Positions 17,708 through 26,730 of a stretch of DNA of 64,000 nt are shown piece by piece; position 1 is the first letter of the stretch; each line of letters opens with the position of its first letter. The position numbers were made by a program, and so were the translations under genes. Source of the DNA: Flavobacteriaceae bacterium UBA4166 (GTDB taxonomy: Bacteria > Bacteroidota > Bacteroidia > Flavobacteriales > Flavobacteriaceae); assembly GCA_002379985.1 (NCBI GenBank), contig DFVG01000047.1:38961-102960 (forward strand), in the 5' to 3' direction. Below the pieces are notes generated by a model, which saw only the letters and a program-made list of their open reading frames with translations, made no database searches and was not told the origin of the DNA.

Positions 17708-20410
17708 TTACAATTTCTTTTTTACTGCAACTTCTTGGAAGGCTTCAATAATGTCGCCCTCTTTGATGTCGTTGTAATTTTTCACTTGCATACCACAATC
17801 GTATCCTTTGGAAACTTCTTTCACATCGTCCTTGAAACGTTTTAAGGAAGCCAATTCCCCGGTATAGACAACCACGCCTTCGCGGATCAAACGAACACCG
17901 CTATTGCGATAGATCTTACCACTGGTCACCATACATCCTGCAATGGTACCGATCTTCGAGATCTTGAAGGTTTCACGGATCTCTGCCGTACCGGTCACTT
18001 CTTCTTTCATTTCTGGAGACAACATTCCTTCCATCGCGTCTTTCAGATCGTTGATAGCATCGTAGATAATAGAATAGGTTCTGATATCGATCTCTTCTTT
18101 ATCGGCAATCTGACGGGCATTCCCCATAGGACGCACGTTAAATCCAATAATAATCGCATCGGAAGCGGAAGCCAACAGCACATCACTTTCGGTGATCGCT
18201 CCCACCCCTTTATGAATAATATTCACTTGTATCTCTTCCGTAGAAAGCTTTAAGAATGAATCTGTCAACGCTTCTACCGAACCGTCCACGTCACCTTTAA
18301 GGATGATATTCAGTTCTTTAAATTCACCCAGAGCAATTCGGCGACCAATTTCGTCTAGGGTAATGTGACGCTGTGTTCTCACAGATTGCTCACGCTGCAA
18401 CTGGGTACGCTTGTTAGCAATATCTTTCGCTTCGCGTTCGTCTTCAAATACGTTGAATTTATCTCCTGCCTGCGGAGCACCATCTAATCCTAAGATGCTT
18501 ACTGGCGTAGAAGGTCCTGCTTTTTTGATATTCTTTCCACGCTCATCGTGCATGGCTTTTACTTTACCACTGTGTTGCCCAGCCAAGACATAATCTCCAA
18601 TCTCCAAGGTACCCGATTGTACCAAAATAGTTGATACATATCCACGCCCTTTGTCCAAGAAGGCTTCTACGACGGTTCCGTAGGCATCGCGCGTTGGATT
18701 GGCCTTTAATTCGAGTAATTCGGCTTCCAGCAATACTTTTTCCAGAAGCTCATTGACTCCTTCTCCGGTCTTTGCTGAAATATCATGGGATTGAATCTTT
18801 CCTCCCCAATCTTCGACCAACAAGTTCATATTAGCTAATCCTTCTTTGATCTTATCAGGGTTTGCCGTAGGCTTGTCGATTTTGTTAATGGCAAACACAA
18901 TAGGAACTCCCGCTGCCTGAGCGTGGGAGATCGCCTCTTTGGTTTGCGGCATGATATCATCATCTGCAGCAATCACAATAATCGCAAGGTCTGTAACCTG
19001 TGCCCCACGTGCACGCATGGCGGTAAAGGCTTCGTGACCCGGGGTATCTAAGAAGGCAATTTTTTGTCCGCTTTCCAAGGTCACACCATAGGCACCGATG
19101 TGCTGGGTGATCCCTCCGGATTCTCCGGCGATCACATTTTCTTCACGAATGTAATCCAGTAAGGACGTTTTACCGTGGTCTACGTGACCCATAACGGTAA
19201 CGATAGGAGCACGTGGCTCTAGATCTTCCGGCGCATCCTCTTCATCTTGAATCGCCTCTTCGATATCGGCGGTTACAAATTCAACTTCGTAGCCAAATTC
19301 TTCTGCTACAATGGTTAAGGTTTCTGCATCGAGACGCTGGTTCATGGTTACCATCATTCCTAAGGACATACAAGCAGAAATCACTTTTGTCACCGGAACG
19401 TCCATCATCGTTGCAATTTCACTTACCGTAACAAATTCGGTTACTTTCAGCAACTTGCTTTCCAGCTCTTGTTGTGCCTGTTCTTCCTCCGTCTTTTGTC
19501 GGTGAGAATCTCGCTTCTCGCGACGGTATTTAGCTCCTTTTCCTTTGGAAGATTTCCCTTGAAGTTTTTCGAGGGTCTCCCGTACTTGTCGTTGTACTTC
19601 TTCCTCGCTAGGCTCTTCTTTAGGCGTATTTCTTCTTCGGCCTCGGTTGTCTTTGTAATTGCCCTTCGACTTAGAAGGTTCTTTACTGATGCGTCTGCGG
19701 CGACCGCGCTTTTCTTTATTAGCGTCTTTCTTTTCCTTTTTCTTCTTTTCCGGTTTCTTGAACTTATCAAGATCAATTTTCTCTCCGGTGAAGTTAGGAC
19801 CGTCTAATTTCTTGTAATTGGTAGTAACCTTATCTGAAGTGTCTTCCTTCTTCGCTACTTCTTTTTCTTTTACCTCCTCCTTCTTTGTTTCAGCTGGCTT
19901 TGACTCGCTGGCTTCTTTCTTCGGCTTGACCGCCTTCTTCTTAGCTTTGGGCGCTTCTTCTTTCTTCTTTTCCGGAGCCTTTTCCTCTTTCTTAGCCTCT
20001 ACTTTCTCTTCGGCTTTCGGTGCTTCTTCTTTTGCCTTTGGCTCTTCTTGCTTCTTATCACCCCCAAGATCGATCTTCCCTACCTGTTTTGGGCCATCCA
20101 ATTTGGCTTCGGCTTTGATTACTTTAGAGGCTTCGGCTTTATCCTTTTCTTCCTGTTCTTTTTCACGAGCCAAGCGCAATTCTTCTTTCTCCTTACGCTT
20201 TTCCTCACCCACTTCTTTGGAAGCTACCTTTTTACTTTTATCGGTTTGGAATTCTTCGAACAATACCTGGTATTCCTCTCCCGAAATTTTAGTAGTAGGG
20301 CGTGCGTCCACCTCGTATCCTTTAGAACTTAAAAATTCTACGGCACGATCCAGTGAGATATTGAATTCACGCAATACCTTGCTAAGCCTCATTGTTTTTA
20401 CTTCAGCCAT
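17708..20410 (-). CDS. infB: Translation initiation factor IF-2
   Basis: IF-2 is the GTPase that brings initiator fMet-tRNA to the 30S subunit. The G-domain motifs are intact: GHVDHGKT (G1), DTPGHEAF (G3) and NKIDK (G4). The N-terminal domain begins MRLSKVLREFNISLDRAVEFL. A long Lys/Glu/Ala-rich linker of about 250 residues follows, containing basic GRRRR-type patches. The 900-residue length is typical of Bacteroidetes. It is the third gene of rimP-nusA-infB, 59 bases after nusA. The open frames on the opposite strand here are shadows of the low-complexity linker. Confidence 0.97.
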   Translation of the reverse strand: MAEVKTMRLSKVLREFNISLDRAVEFLSSKGYEVDARPTTKISGEEYQVLFEEFQTDKSKKVASKEVGEEKRKEKEELRLAREKEQEEKDKAEASKVIKAEAKLDGPKQVGKIDLGGDKKQEEPKAKEEAPKAEEKVEAKKEEKAPEKKKEEAPKAKKKAVKPKKEASESKPAETKKEEVKEKEVAKKEDTSDKVTTNYKKLDGPNFTGEKIDLDKFKKPEKKKKEKKDANKEKRGRRRRISKEPSKSKGNYKDNRGRRRNTPKEEPSEEEVQRQVRETLEKLQGKSSKGKGAKYRREKRDSHRQKTEEEQAQQELESKLLKVTEFVTVSEIATMMDVPVTKVISACMSLGMMVTMNQRLDAETLTIVAEEFGYEVEFVTADIEEAIQDEEDAPEDLEPRAPIVTVMGHVDHGKTSLLDYIREENVIAGESGGITQHIGAYGVTLESGQKIAFLDTPGHEAFTAMRARGAQVTDLAIIVIAADDDIMPQTKEAISHAQAAGVPIVFAINKIDKPTANPDKIKEGLANMNLLVEDWGGKIQSHDISAKTGEGVNELLEKVLLEAELLELKANPTRDAYGTVVEAFLDKGRGYVSTILVQSGTLEIGDYVLAGQHSGKVKAMHDERGKNIKKAGPSTPVSILGLDGAPQAGDKFNVFEDEREAKDIANKRTQLQREQSVRTQRHITLDEIGRRIALGEFKELNIILKGDVDGSVEALTDSFLKLSTEEIQVNIIHKGVGAITESDVLLASASDAIIIGFNVRPMGNARQIADKEEIDIRTYSIIYDAINDLKDAMEGMLSPEMKEEVTGTAEIRETFKISKIGTIAGCMVTSGKIYRNSGVRLIREGVVVYTGELASLKRFKDDVKEVSKGYDCGMQVKNYNDIKEGDIIEAFQEVAVKKKL

Positions 20411-20469
20411 AAATAGGGTCTCTCCTTTTTTCTGCTTAAAATCGAGTGTAAAAGTAAGTAAACTTTATA

Positions 20470-21702
20470 CTACTCTTCAAATTCTTCTTTTAATATACTA
20501 ATTACTTCCCGAATGGTCTCCTCTTCTAGGTCGGTTCTACTGACCAAATCGGCCACCTCTTGTTCCAGCACACTTTTCGCAGTGTCCAGTCCGATTTTGT
20601 GGAATTCAGCAATGATCCAATCTTCGATCTCATCTGAGAATTCTTTCAATTCAACATCCTCTTCCGCACCTTCACGAAGTACATCGATCTCGTAGCCTGT
20701 TAATTGACCTGCCAATCGAATGTTATGTCCGCCACGACCAATCGCTTTCGACACTTCTTCCGGTTTCAAGATCACTTCGGCACGCATGGTTTCCTCATTC
20801 AATTTGATAGAGGTTACTTTCGCGGGGCTCAACGCACGAGTGATAAACAAATTGATGTTATTCGTGTAATTGATCACATCGATATTTTCATTCCCAAGTT
20901 CACGAACGATCCCGTGAATCCGACTTCCTTTCATTCCCACACAGGCTCCTACCGGATCGATACGATCGTCGTAAGAATCTACGGCTACTTTTGCTTTTTC
21001 ACCCGGGATACGCACTACTTTCTTCACAGTGATCAAGCCGTCAAACACTTCCGGAATCTCTTGTTCAAACAATTTCTCTAAGAACAAAGGATGGGCTCGC
21101 GACATGATGATCGCGGGTTTGTTTCCTTTCAGCTCTACGCTTTCAATGATCCCACGCACATTGTCTCCCTTTCGGAAAAAGTCAGACGGAATCTGGCGGT
21201 CTTTCGGAAGAATGATCTCATTTCCTTCATCATCCAACAAGATCACGGCACGATGACGGATGTGGTGTACTTCCGCCGTGTAAATCTCTCCTTCAAGCTC
21301 TTTAAACTGCTTGTAAATATTGGTGTTGTCGTGTTCGTGGATTTTCGAAATCAAATTCTGACGCAACGCCAAAATAGAGCGGCGACCCAAGTGGGATAGT
21401 TTTACTTCTTCCGAAACATCTTCTCCAACCTCAAAGTCATCCTCAATCTTTCTCGCTTCGGTTAACGAAATTTGTTCGTTAGGATCTTCTACATCACCAT
21501 CGGCTACTACGATACGGTTTCTCCAAATCTCCAAATCCCCTTTGTCAGGGTTAATGATAATGTCGAAGTTATCGTCGCTTCCGTATTTCTTCTTCAAGGC
21601 ATTTCTGAAAACATCTTCCAAGATTGCCATGAGGGTTACCCGGTCAATGAGCTTATCATCTTTAAACTCCGAAAAGGAATCGATCAGCGCTAAATTTTCC
21701 AT
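20470..21702 (-). CDS. nusA: Transcription termination/antitermination factor NusA
   Basis: NusA binds RNA polymerase and nascent RNA and modulates pausing, intrinsic termination and antitermination. The 410 residues contain the N-terminal polymerase-binding domain, an S1 domain (segment GEIYTAEVHHIRHRAVIL) and two KH domains with DPVGACVGMKGSRI and IGRGGHNIRLAGQLTG. The C-terminal acidic repeats of the E. coli protein are absent, as is usual in this phylum. It lies 14 bases after rimP. Because the operon leader contains a terminator-like hairpin (22191-22218), NusA could influence its own expression; that is inference. Confidence 0.96.
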   Translation of the reverse strand: MENLALIDSFSEFKDDKLIDRVTLMAILEDVFRNALKKKYGSDDNFDIIINPDKGDLEIWRNRIVVADGDVEDPNEQISLTEARKIEDDFEVGEDVSEEVKLSHLGRRSILALRQNLISKIHEHDNTNIYKQFKELEGEIYTAEVHHIRHRAVILLDDEGNEIILPKDRQIPSDFFRKGDNVRGIIESVELKGNKPAIIMSRAHPLFLEKLFEQEIPEVFDGLITVKKVVRIPGEKAKVAVDSYDDRIDPVGACVGMKGSRIHGIVRELGNENIDVINYTNNINLFITRALSPAKVTSIKLNEETMRAEVILKPEEVSKAIGRGGHNIRLAGQLTGYEIDVLREGAEEDVELKEFSDEIEDWIIAEFHKIGLDTAKSVLEQEVADLVSRTDLEEETIREVISILKEEFEE

Positions 21703-21716
21703 GTCACGTTTTGCTA

Positions 21717-22178
21717 TTAATTAAATGTTACCATCACTTTTGCTTCCAGTATATCGGCATAGGAGATCACCGCTTCTTTCTGAACAGTGTGTTTTCCTTT
21801 CCCAACCGGCTTAGGCTCACGTGCTTTCCATTGAAGGGTGATCGCCGTATCATCTGCTGCTACCAACGCTCCTTCAACGGTTTCTGCTTCCGTTTTTACT
21901 TTCAATTTACGGCCCACATTCTTCACGTATTGACGCGTCATTTGCAAGGGCTCTGAAACGCCTGCGGAAAGTACTTCCAACGAAAAATCAGTTTCCTCTC
22001 GATCGAGCTGATGTTCGATAGCCCGACTGATATCAATACAATCTTGAACGGTTACGCCCTGATCTCCGTCAATAATCACTTTGATCTGATGGGCGGGGGA
22101 AATGCTCAAATCAATCAAGAACAATCCCTCTTTTTCATCGAGAGCATCTTGTAAGAGTTTTTCCACTTTTTCACGCAT
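21717..22178 (-). CDS. rimP: Ribosome maturation factor RimP
   Basis: RimP is needed for maturation of the 30S subunit. The 153-residue protein has the expected N-terminal alpha-beta domain with the conserved DCIDISRAIEHQLD segment and a C-terminal SH3-like domain. Its position directly upstream of nusA and infB is the standard bacterial order and supports the call. The ATG at 22178 lies 18-19 bases downstream of the T-run that follows the leader hairpin. Confidence 0.94.
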   Translation of the reverse strand: MREKVEKLLQDALDEKEGLFLIDLSISPAHQIKVIIDGDQGVTVQDCIDISRAIEHQLDREETDFSLEVLSAGVSEPLQMTRQYVKNVGRKLKVKTEAETVEGALVAADDTAITLQWKAREPKPVGKGKHTVQKEAVISYADILEAKVMVTFN

Positions 22179-22190
22179 AAAAACTAAGCT

Positions 22191-22218
22191 ATAAAAAGAG
22201 GGGACTTTTCGTCCCCTC
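22191..22218 (-). promoter_or_regulatory. Terminator-like hairpin in the rimP-nusA-infB leader
   Basis: On the minus strand a perfect eight-base-pair GC-rich stem (arms 22211-22218 and 22198-22205) closes a five-base loop and is followed by TTTTT (22197-22193). This is the form of an intrinsic terminator, yet it lies between the predicted promoter at 22244-22251 and the rimP start codon, with no minus-strand gene upstream to terminate. Premature termination (attenuation) of the operon is the simplest reading; an alternative antiterminator stem was not identified by eye. Confidence 0.55.
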
Positions 22219-22243
22219 CACTGGTTGCTTCATAAATTCGCTG

Positions 22244-22251
22244 CAAATATA
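22244..22251 (-). promoter_or_regulatory. -7 promoter element of rimP-nusA-infB
   Basis: The minus strand reads TATATTTG followed by C, a full match to TAnnTTTG. A TTG lies 24 bases further upstream, longer than the usual 19-21. Predicted transcription starts near 22240, giving a leader of about 62 nt that contains the hairpin at 22191-22218. Confidence 0.6.
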
Positions 22252-22335
22252 GCACTTTTTTTATGATTCTAAAAGCAATCGCTGTGCGAAATAATTTCGT
22301 ATTTTAAGGTGTTGAAATTACTAACCTACCCGATC

Positions 22336-23160
22336 ATGAAAAAAATACTTGTGCCTACCGATTTTTCCCCTCAGGCGGAACACGCTTTGAAGGTAGCCGT
22401 GGAAATCGCCATGAAAGGCGATGCCGAATTGTATTTACTGCATTCTGTTGAAATGCCGATGCATCTTGCCAATAGTGGTGATAGTGGCTCGCTTCCCGAA
22501 GCTGTTTATTTTATAAAATTAGCGGAAAAGAAATTTGAAACCTTGCTCAAAGAACCCTACTTGAATAATGTAGTACTACATGAAGCGATTGGCCATGGCG
22601 AGATCTACAATGACATCAAGGAAACCGTTGCTACCAATGATATTGACCTCATCGTGATGGGTTCTCACGGAGCCAGTGGTTTTAAGGAGATGTTCATAGG
22701 GAGCAATACTGAAAAAGTGGTGCGCACCTCAGATATTCCGGTGCTGGTCATCAAAAATGAACACAGTGCTTTTGAGGTAGCCGACTTTGTATTTGCTACT
22801 GATTTTACCGACGAATGTCATGAACCTTTTGAAGCAGCCCGCTCTTTTGCGCAATTTGCGGGAGCAAAAATGCATTTATTGTATGTGAACACTCCAAGTG
22901 GTTTTAAAACCACCAGCGAAATCTACGCGCTTATGCGGAAATTTGTAAAACATGTTCCCGAAAAAGAATATACATTAAACATCTACAACGATTATTCCGT
23001 AGAAAAAGGAATACTTTCCTTTGCGCGCGATCATGAAGCACAACTTATTGGAATTAGCACACACGGGCGAAAAGGCTTGAGTCATTTTTTCAATGGAAGT
23101 ATTAGTGAAGACATGGTGAATCACGCCAAGATGCCGGTAATCACTTTTAAAATTCCGTAA
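22336..23160 (+). CDS. Universal stress protein, tandem UspA domains
   Basis: This 274-residue cytosolic protein has two Usp domains. The first begins MKKILVPTDFSPQA and ends with the nucleotide-binding signature GSHGASGFKEMFIGSNTEKV. The second contains VFATDFTDECHEPF and GISTHGRKGLSHFFNGS. Both ATP-binding glycine-rich loops look intact. The open frame starts nine codons earlier, but MKKILVPTDFS is the family N-terminus, so I place the start at 22336. The stop codon overlaps the next gene's ATG by one base, so the two are translationally coupled. Its role in stress or dormancy follows only from the family. Confidence 0.9.
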   Translation: MKKILVPTDFSPQAEHALKVAVEIAMKGDAELYLLHSVEMPMHLANSGDSGSLPEAVYFIKLAEKKFETLLKEPYLNNVVLHEAIGHGEIYNDIKETVATNDIDLIVMGSHGASGFKEMFIGSNTEKVVRTSDIPVLVIKNEHSAFEVADFVFATDFTDECHEPFEAARSFAQFAGAKMHLLYVNTPSGFKTTSEIYALMRKFVKHVPEKEYTLNIYNDYSVEKGILSFARDHEAQLIGISTHGRKGLSHFFNGSISEDMVNHAKMPVITFKIP

Positions 23161-23765
23161 TGAAATTAATTGGCTTAGCATTGCTGTTTGTACTCATCAA
23201 CTGTGGCACTCCTCAAAAGAAAACACCTTCATCTTCAGAAAGCAACAACGAAAAAGTGATCATTTCTTCGGAACCAAAAACAGAAAAACCTGAAGAGAAA
23301 CCTACGCTTCCCAACGGAGCTGTCACTGCACATTTCACGTCGGGAACCTTACCGTATTACGGATACGTGCAAAACGTTGACAAGAGAAAAGGAGAAACCA
23401 CTATTGCCTTCGAAAATAACAAGGCTCCACTTTTAAAGATCCCAAAGACCTATGGTGCCAAACTGGAGGTGCTGACCTTCCCCGAGTTTAAAAGCGACCT
23501 ACTGCTCGTAACCGCACAACTGAAAGACCCTATTTTTAACAAGTATTTTCTATATGTATTGAAAAATGGAGGTTGGCAACCCGTTGTCAATGGGTTTGCT
23601 CTTCACAAAAGCCATGTCAATGACACGCTGGTTCCCATAACGGTAGATCCTGAAAAACCGGGTCATATGTTTCGGTATTACTCTGTTTTCGATCTCGATG
23701 AAGAAAGCGAATTGGGCTACACCTGGCGATTATTCAATGAAAGTATTCCTATTCAAAACCAATAA
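23160..23765 (+). CDS. Hypothetical lipoprotein
   Basis: I do not recognise a domain. The 201-residue protein opens with a lipoprotein signal, MKLIGLALLFVLINC, with Cys15 as the lipidation site. A Ser/Lys/Glu-rich linker to about residue 55 follows, then a compact, Tyr- and Phe-containing domain of about 145 residues. Start and stop of the upstream stress-protein gene overlap by one base (TAATG), suggesting co-expression. Its stop codon lies two bases from the stop of the converging pigment-cluster gene, with no terminator in between. Confidence 0.75.
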   Translation: MKLIGLALLFVLINCGTPQKKTPSSSESNNEKVIISSEPKTEKPEEKPTLPNGAVTAHFTSGTLPYYGYVQNVDKRKGETTIAFENNKAPLLKIPKTYGAKLEVLTFPEFKSDLLLVTAQLKDPIFNKYFLYVLKNGGWQPVVNGFALHKSHVNDTLVPITVDPEKPGHMFRYYSVFDLDEESELGYTWRLFNESIPIQNQ

Positions 23766-23767
23766 TC

Positions 23768-25060
23768 CTAACGACGTTTGTCGATAATGTTGCGTGGTTT
23801 TCGGCTTAGCTTCGGAAAGCGTATCGCATCAATCACCTTAGCTTCTTCTACCACAATGTTTGGCGTCACCCGAAGTTTGGCTCGAAAGTGATCTTTAATT
23901 TCATTCTGAAAGGCTTCGGAAGCATCGTCACAAGCAATTTTTAAGGTAATCTCATCGGTACCGATCTCGTTGTGGTCGATCTCAATGACAAAGGTTTCTA
24001 CCGTTTCAAAATGATGCATCACATTGAACATGGCAGGAGGATAAAGCGTAGTTCCTTTGTATTTGATCATTTGCTGTTTTCTTCCCACCACAGGACCCAA
24101 CCGAAGCGTATTTCTTCCGCAGGAACAAGGGGCGTCATAGGCTTGCACCATATCGCCTGTCTTAAACCGTAATAGCGGCATCGCTTTCACGCCAAGGGTG
24201 GTGATCGTCAATTCTCCCACGTCTCCAACGGGTACCGGCTGATTGTCGTCATCCAGAACTTCTACAATGATCAATTCGGGATGATGATGTCCTCCTTGAT
24301 GTACTTCACATTCGTTGAACGCCGTGCTCATCTCAGTAGAAGCGTAGGTTGAGAACAATTCGATATTCCAGGCTGCGGTAATTTTCTTCGCTAAAGTGTT
24401 GTATTCAAAATTTGGTTCGCGAATAGGCTCTCCAATACAAATAGCAGCTTTTACGCCGCTTTCTTTGAGGTTAATCTGGTGTGTTTCTGCATATTCAATT
24501 AACTTCAGGAGGAAAGAAGGAACACAGATCAAGTAAGAAGGTCTAAATTTCTGAATGGTATCCCATTGCAATTCGGGTACTCCCGACCCCACACGAATGA
24601 TCCCGGCACCCAATTTTCGCGCCCCCAGATAATAAGCCATCCCGGCCATAAAACGACGATCGATGGTCGTCATCAATTGCAAGACATCTTCCTTTTTTAC
24701 ACCACTACAGGCAAAAGAAATGGCCTCGTTGTAGGCGAGTCGGTCTAGATCGGCTTCTGCCAATGCGAAAGTTACAGGATCGCCTAGTGTCCCGCTTGTG
24801 GTCACAAAATCAATGATCTCCTCCTTCGGCACACATAGAAAATCCATATTGTATTCTTGCAAGAGGTCTTTGGTAGTTACCGGCAACCGAGACAAATCTT
24901 CAAGCGTTTGTATGTTGTTGATGACAACTTCTTCCTTTGCAAAAACACGCTGATAATAAGGGGAGTGCTGTTTAAGATAGCGTAACAGTTCCTGCAATTT
25001 TTGTTCTTGGAAGGTCTTAATTTCAGACTGGCTTGCCGTTTCTATGGAAGGGATCTTCAT
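23768..25060 (-). CDS. Adenylate-forming CoA ligase-like enzyme (phenylacetate-CoA ligase type) of the pigment cluster
   Basis: This 430-residue protein belongs to the PaaK-like branch of adenylate-forming enzymes. The phosphate-binding loop is TTSGTLGDPV near residue 88, the adenine-binding motif YASTEM near 240, and the ribose-binding RFKTGDM near 300. A CxCGRN segment (PCSCGRNTLRLGP) typical of this branch is present. Members of the family activate aryl acids as CoA thioesters. Here the likely substrate is the p-coumarate-like acid made by the ammonia lyase at 53.6 kb, to be loaded on an acyl carrier protein; this is inference from context. It overlaps the C45 gene by four bases and is the last gene of the cluster. 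Confidence 0.82.
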   Translation of the reverse strand: MKIPSIETASQSEIKTFQEQKLQELLRYLKQHSPYYQRVFAKEEVVINNIQTLEDLSRLPVTTKDLLQEYNMDFLCVPKEEIIDFVTTSGTLGDPVTFALAEADLDRLAYNEAISFACSGVKKEDVLQLMTTIDRRFMAGMAYYLGARKLGAGIIRVGSGVPELQWDTIQKFRPSYLICVPSFLLKLIEYAETHQINLKESGVKAAICIGEPIREPNFEYNTLAKKITAAWNIELFSTYASTEMSTAFNECEVHQGGHHHPELIIVEVLDDDNQPVPVGDVGELTITTLGVKAMPLLRFKTGDMVQAYDAPCSCGRNTLRLGPVVGRKQQMIKYKGTTLYPPAMFNVMHHFETVETFVIEIDHNEIGTDEITLKIACDDASEAFQNEIKDHFRAKLRVTPNIVVEEAKVIDAIRFPKLSRKPRNIIDKRR

Positions 25061-26730
25061 GATAGTTTACGCTTGGTTTTGCGAAGATACTTTAAAACCT
25101 CTTCTCGCTCCGGCACTGAAGGAATAATGAGCGTGATGGCTCTTTGAAAATGCTTTTGTGCTTCCGCGTACATTTGTTGTTCGTAATAATAGGTTCCGGC
25201 AAGAAAAAAAGCTTTCCAATACTTCGGGTTTAAGGTGGTAAGTTGTTGAAGGATTGTAGCACTCACAAGTACATCGGCTTCCAAAGCCGCTTCCACACGC
25301 CTTTCTACCAACCTATATGCCTCATAATTTTGGTATTCTTCCGTTTTCAAGAAGGGGTCGGCCGGGACAAGCTTAGAAGGTAATGACACACTGAAAATAG
25401 GCGGATTTTGATCTCTTCCGGAAAACACCTCATCAAGATCATAGGCAACGAAAGCGCCTAATTGGTAAGGGTTTGTAGAGATCCAAACTTGTCGTTCTTC
25501 AGGTTTGAAAACAATGCCGTGGTGCGCCAATAATTGGTTGAGAGCCTTCTCATTTCCGTTGCCCAAAATAACATCGTCAAGCCCCTTGCGATTTCGTAAG
25601 ATGGAAACCGCCTCTGAAACAGCGATTTTTTTCTCTTCGGAAATCAATTCTTCCATCCGCTCAAAACGATAGGCGCTGTGGCTTTCTTCGATGGTCTTTA
25701 GGTTTCTTTTGTCTTCGGAAAAAGCATCACTTTGAAAATGATTCGAGCAAATGAGCTGTGAGGTATTCGCCACCTCATAGACTCCAAAATTATTGGGTGA
25801 CACTTCAATGATCGCCGCACGCTTTTCAGTAGCACTTCCCACAAAAATCGCTTCCGAAACAAAGACCTCATACTTTTTTGCAATGGCTTCGGCTTCAGAT
25901 ATAGTGGATGCATACTGAAGAATATCTCGGGCTACAATAGAAATAGGCGTTTTTGCCGTAAGCGGCACTTTTGATTTTCCTGCGTTGATGGTGACCGTAA
26001 GCCCTTCCGTATTCATTCCGGAAACGACACCAACCATCCCGCCCCATGTCACCGACATGAAACCGTGGCCGTTATCGGGGTTGACAAAGGCAATGATCTT
26101 TTCTTCAGCAAACTCGTCCCCAGCGTAGAAATCGAAGTTCCTTCCAATCAGCAATTGGCCATCTTCTGTTTTGTCGCCCCAAACAGCAAAAGCGCTACAG
26201 CCTACTAGTGCCAAATCTTGCAAGGCATGGCCTATATCATGCGCTCCATGTAAGTAGAGCGAGCGAAGGTACGGCGGAGCGATATCATCGTATGTAGAAG
26301 CGGCAAATTGCGACACACCGTAGATCTCGGCTTTGTATTCGTTAGGAATGTGTTGGTACATTTTTCGGTTGTACCAAGCCAAGAATTTCTTTAGGAACTT
26401 TTGTTGTCCTTCGGAAGGCACTAATTCTTTCACTTTTCCGAAGAACGCAGCTTCTTGTTTTTGTATCAGGGCTTCGGTAAGACTTCCGGTGGCGAGTCCG
26501 CGTTCCAAAGGATCTCCTTCTACATACAATTCCCACAAGCCATATTGATTCTTTACCAAAAAATTGTTTCCGGAAAGACGTGTAGAATCATTTACTTCAA
26601 TAACGACGGGCGCTTCCGAATTATACGCTTCTAAAGAGGGTCTGTCGTTTATTGACGGGCGAATTCCGCAAGAAACCAACACCAGAGTCATCCAAAATAA
26701 GCATACCATACTTTGGAGTCTCTTAGGCAT
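25057..26730 (-). CDS. C45-family autoproteolytic acyltransferase/hydrolase-like lipoprotein
   Basis: A lipoprotein signal (lipobox LVSC, Cys21) precedes a domain of the acyl-CoA:6-aminopenicillanate acyltransferase (peptidase C45) fold. The nucleophile candidate is the Cys in LVGCSAFAVWG at about residue 177, where family members cut themselves. The motif RNFDFYAG and the segment MNTEGLTVTIN also fit this N-terminal-nucleophile hydrolase family. The last 60 residues look like a tetratricopeptide repeat (WKAFFLAGTYYYEQQMYAEA). Anchored on the periplasmic side, it could hydrolyse or transfer an amide- or ester-linked acyl group on the pigment; that is speculation. It overlaps its upstream neighbour, the cupin gene, by eight bases. 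Confidence 0.78.
   Translation of the reverse strand: MPKRLQSMVCLFWMTLVLVSCGIRPSINDRPSLEAYNSEAPVVIEVNDSTRLSGNNFLVKNQYGLWELYVEGDPLERGLATGSLTEALIQKQEAAFFGKVKELVPSEGQQKFLKKFLAWYNRKMYQHIPNEYKAEIYGVSQFAASTYDDIAPPYLRSLYLHGAHDIGHALQDLALVGCSAFAVWGDKTEDGQLLIGRNFDFYAGDEFAEEKIIAFVNPDNGHGFMSVTWGGMVGVVSGMNTEGLTVTINAGKSKVPLTAKTPISIVARDILQYASTISEAEAIAKKYEVFVSEAIFVGSATEKRAAIIEVSPNNFGVYEVANTSQLICSNHFQSDAFSEDKRNLKTIEESHSAYRFERMEELISEEKKIAVSEAVSILRNRKGLDDVILGNGNEKALNQLLAHHGIVFKPEERQVWISTNPYQLGAFVAYDLDEVFSGRDQNPPIFSVSLPSKLVPADPFLKTEEYQNYEAYRLVERRVEAALEADVLVSATILQQLTTLNPKYWKAFFLAGTYYYEQQMYAEAQKHFQRAITLIIPSVPEREEVLKYLRKTKRKLS

Noticed and set aside
19818..20501. 227-codon plus-strand open frame opposite infB
   Set aside because: It is the antisense of the Lys/Glu-rich IF-2 linker; Ser/Phe-rich composition without any domain or promoter. 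A shadow.
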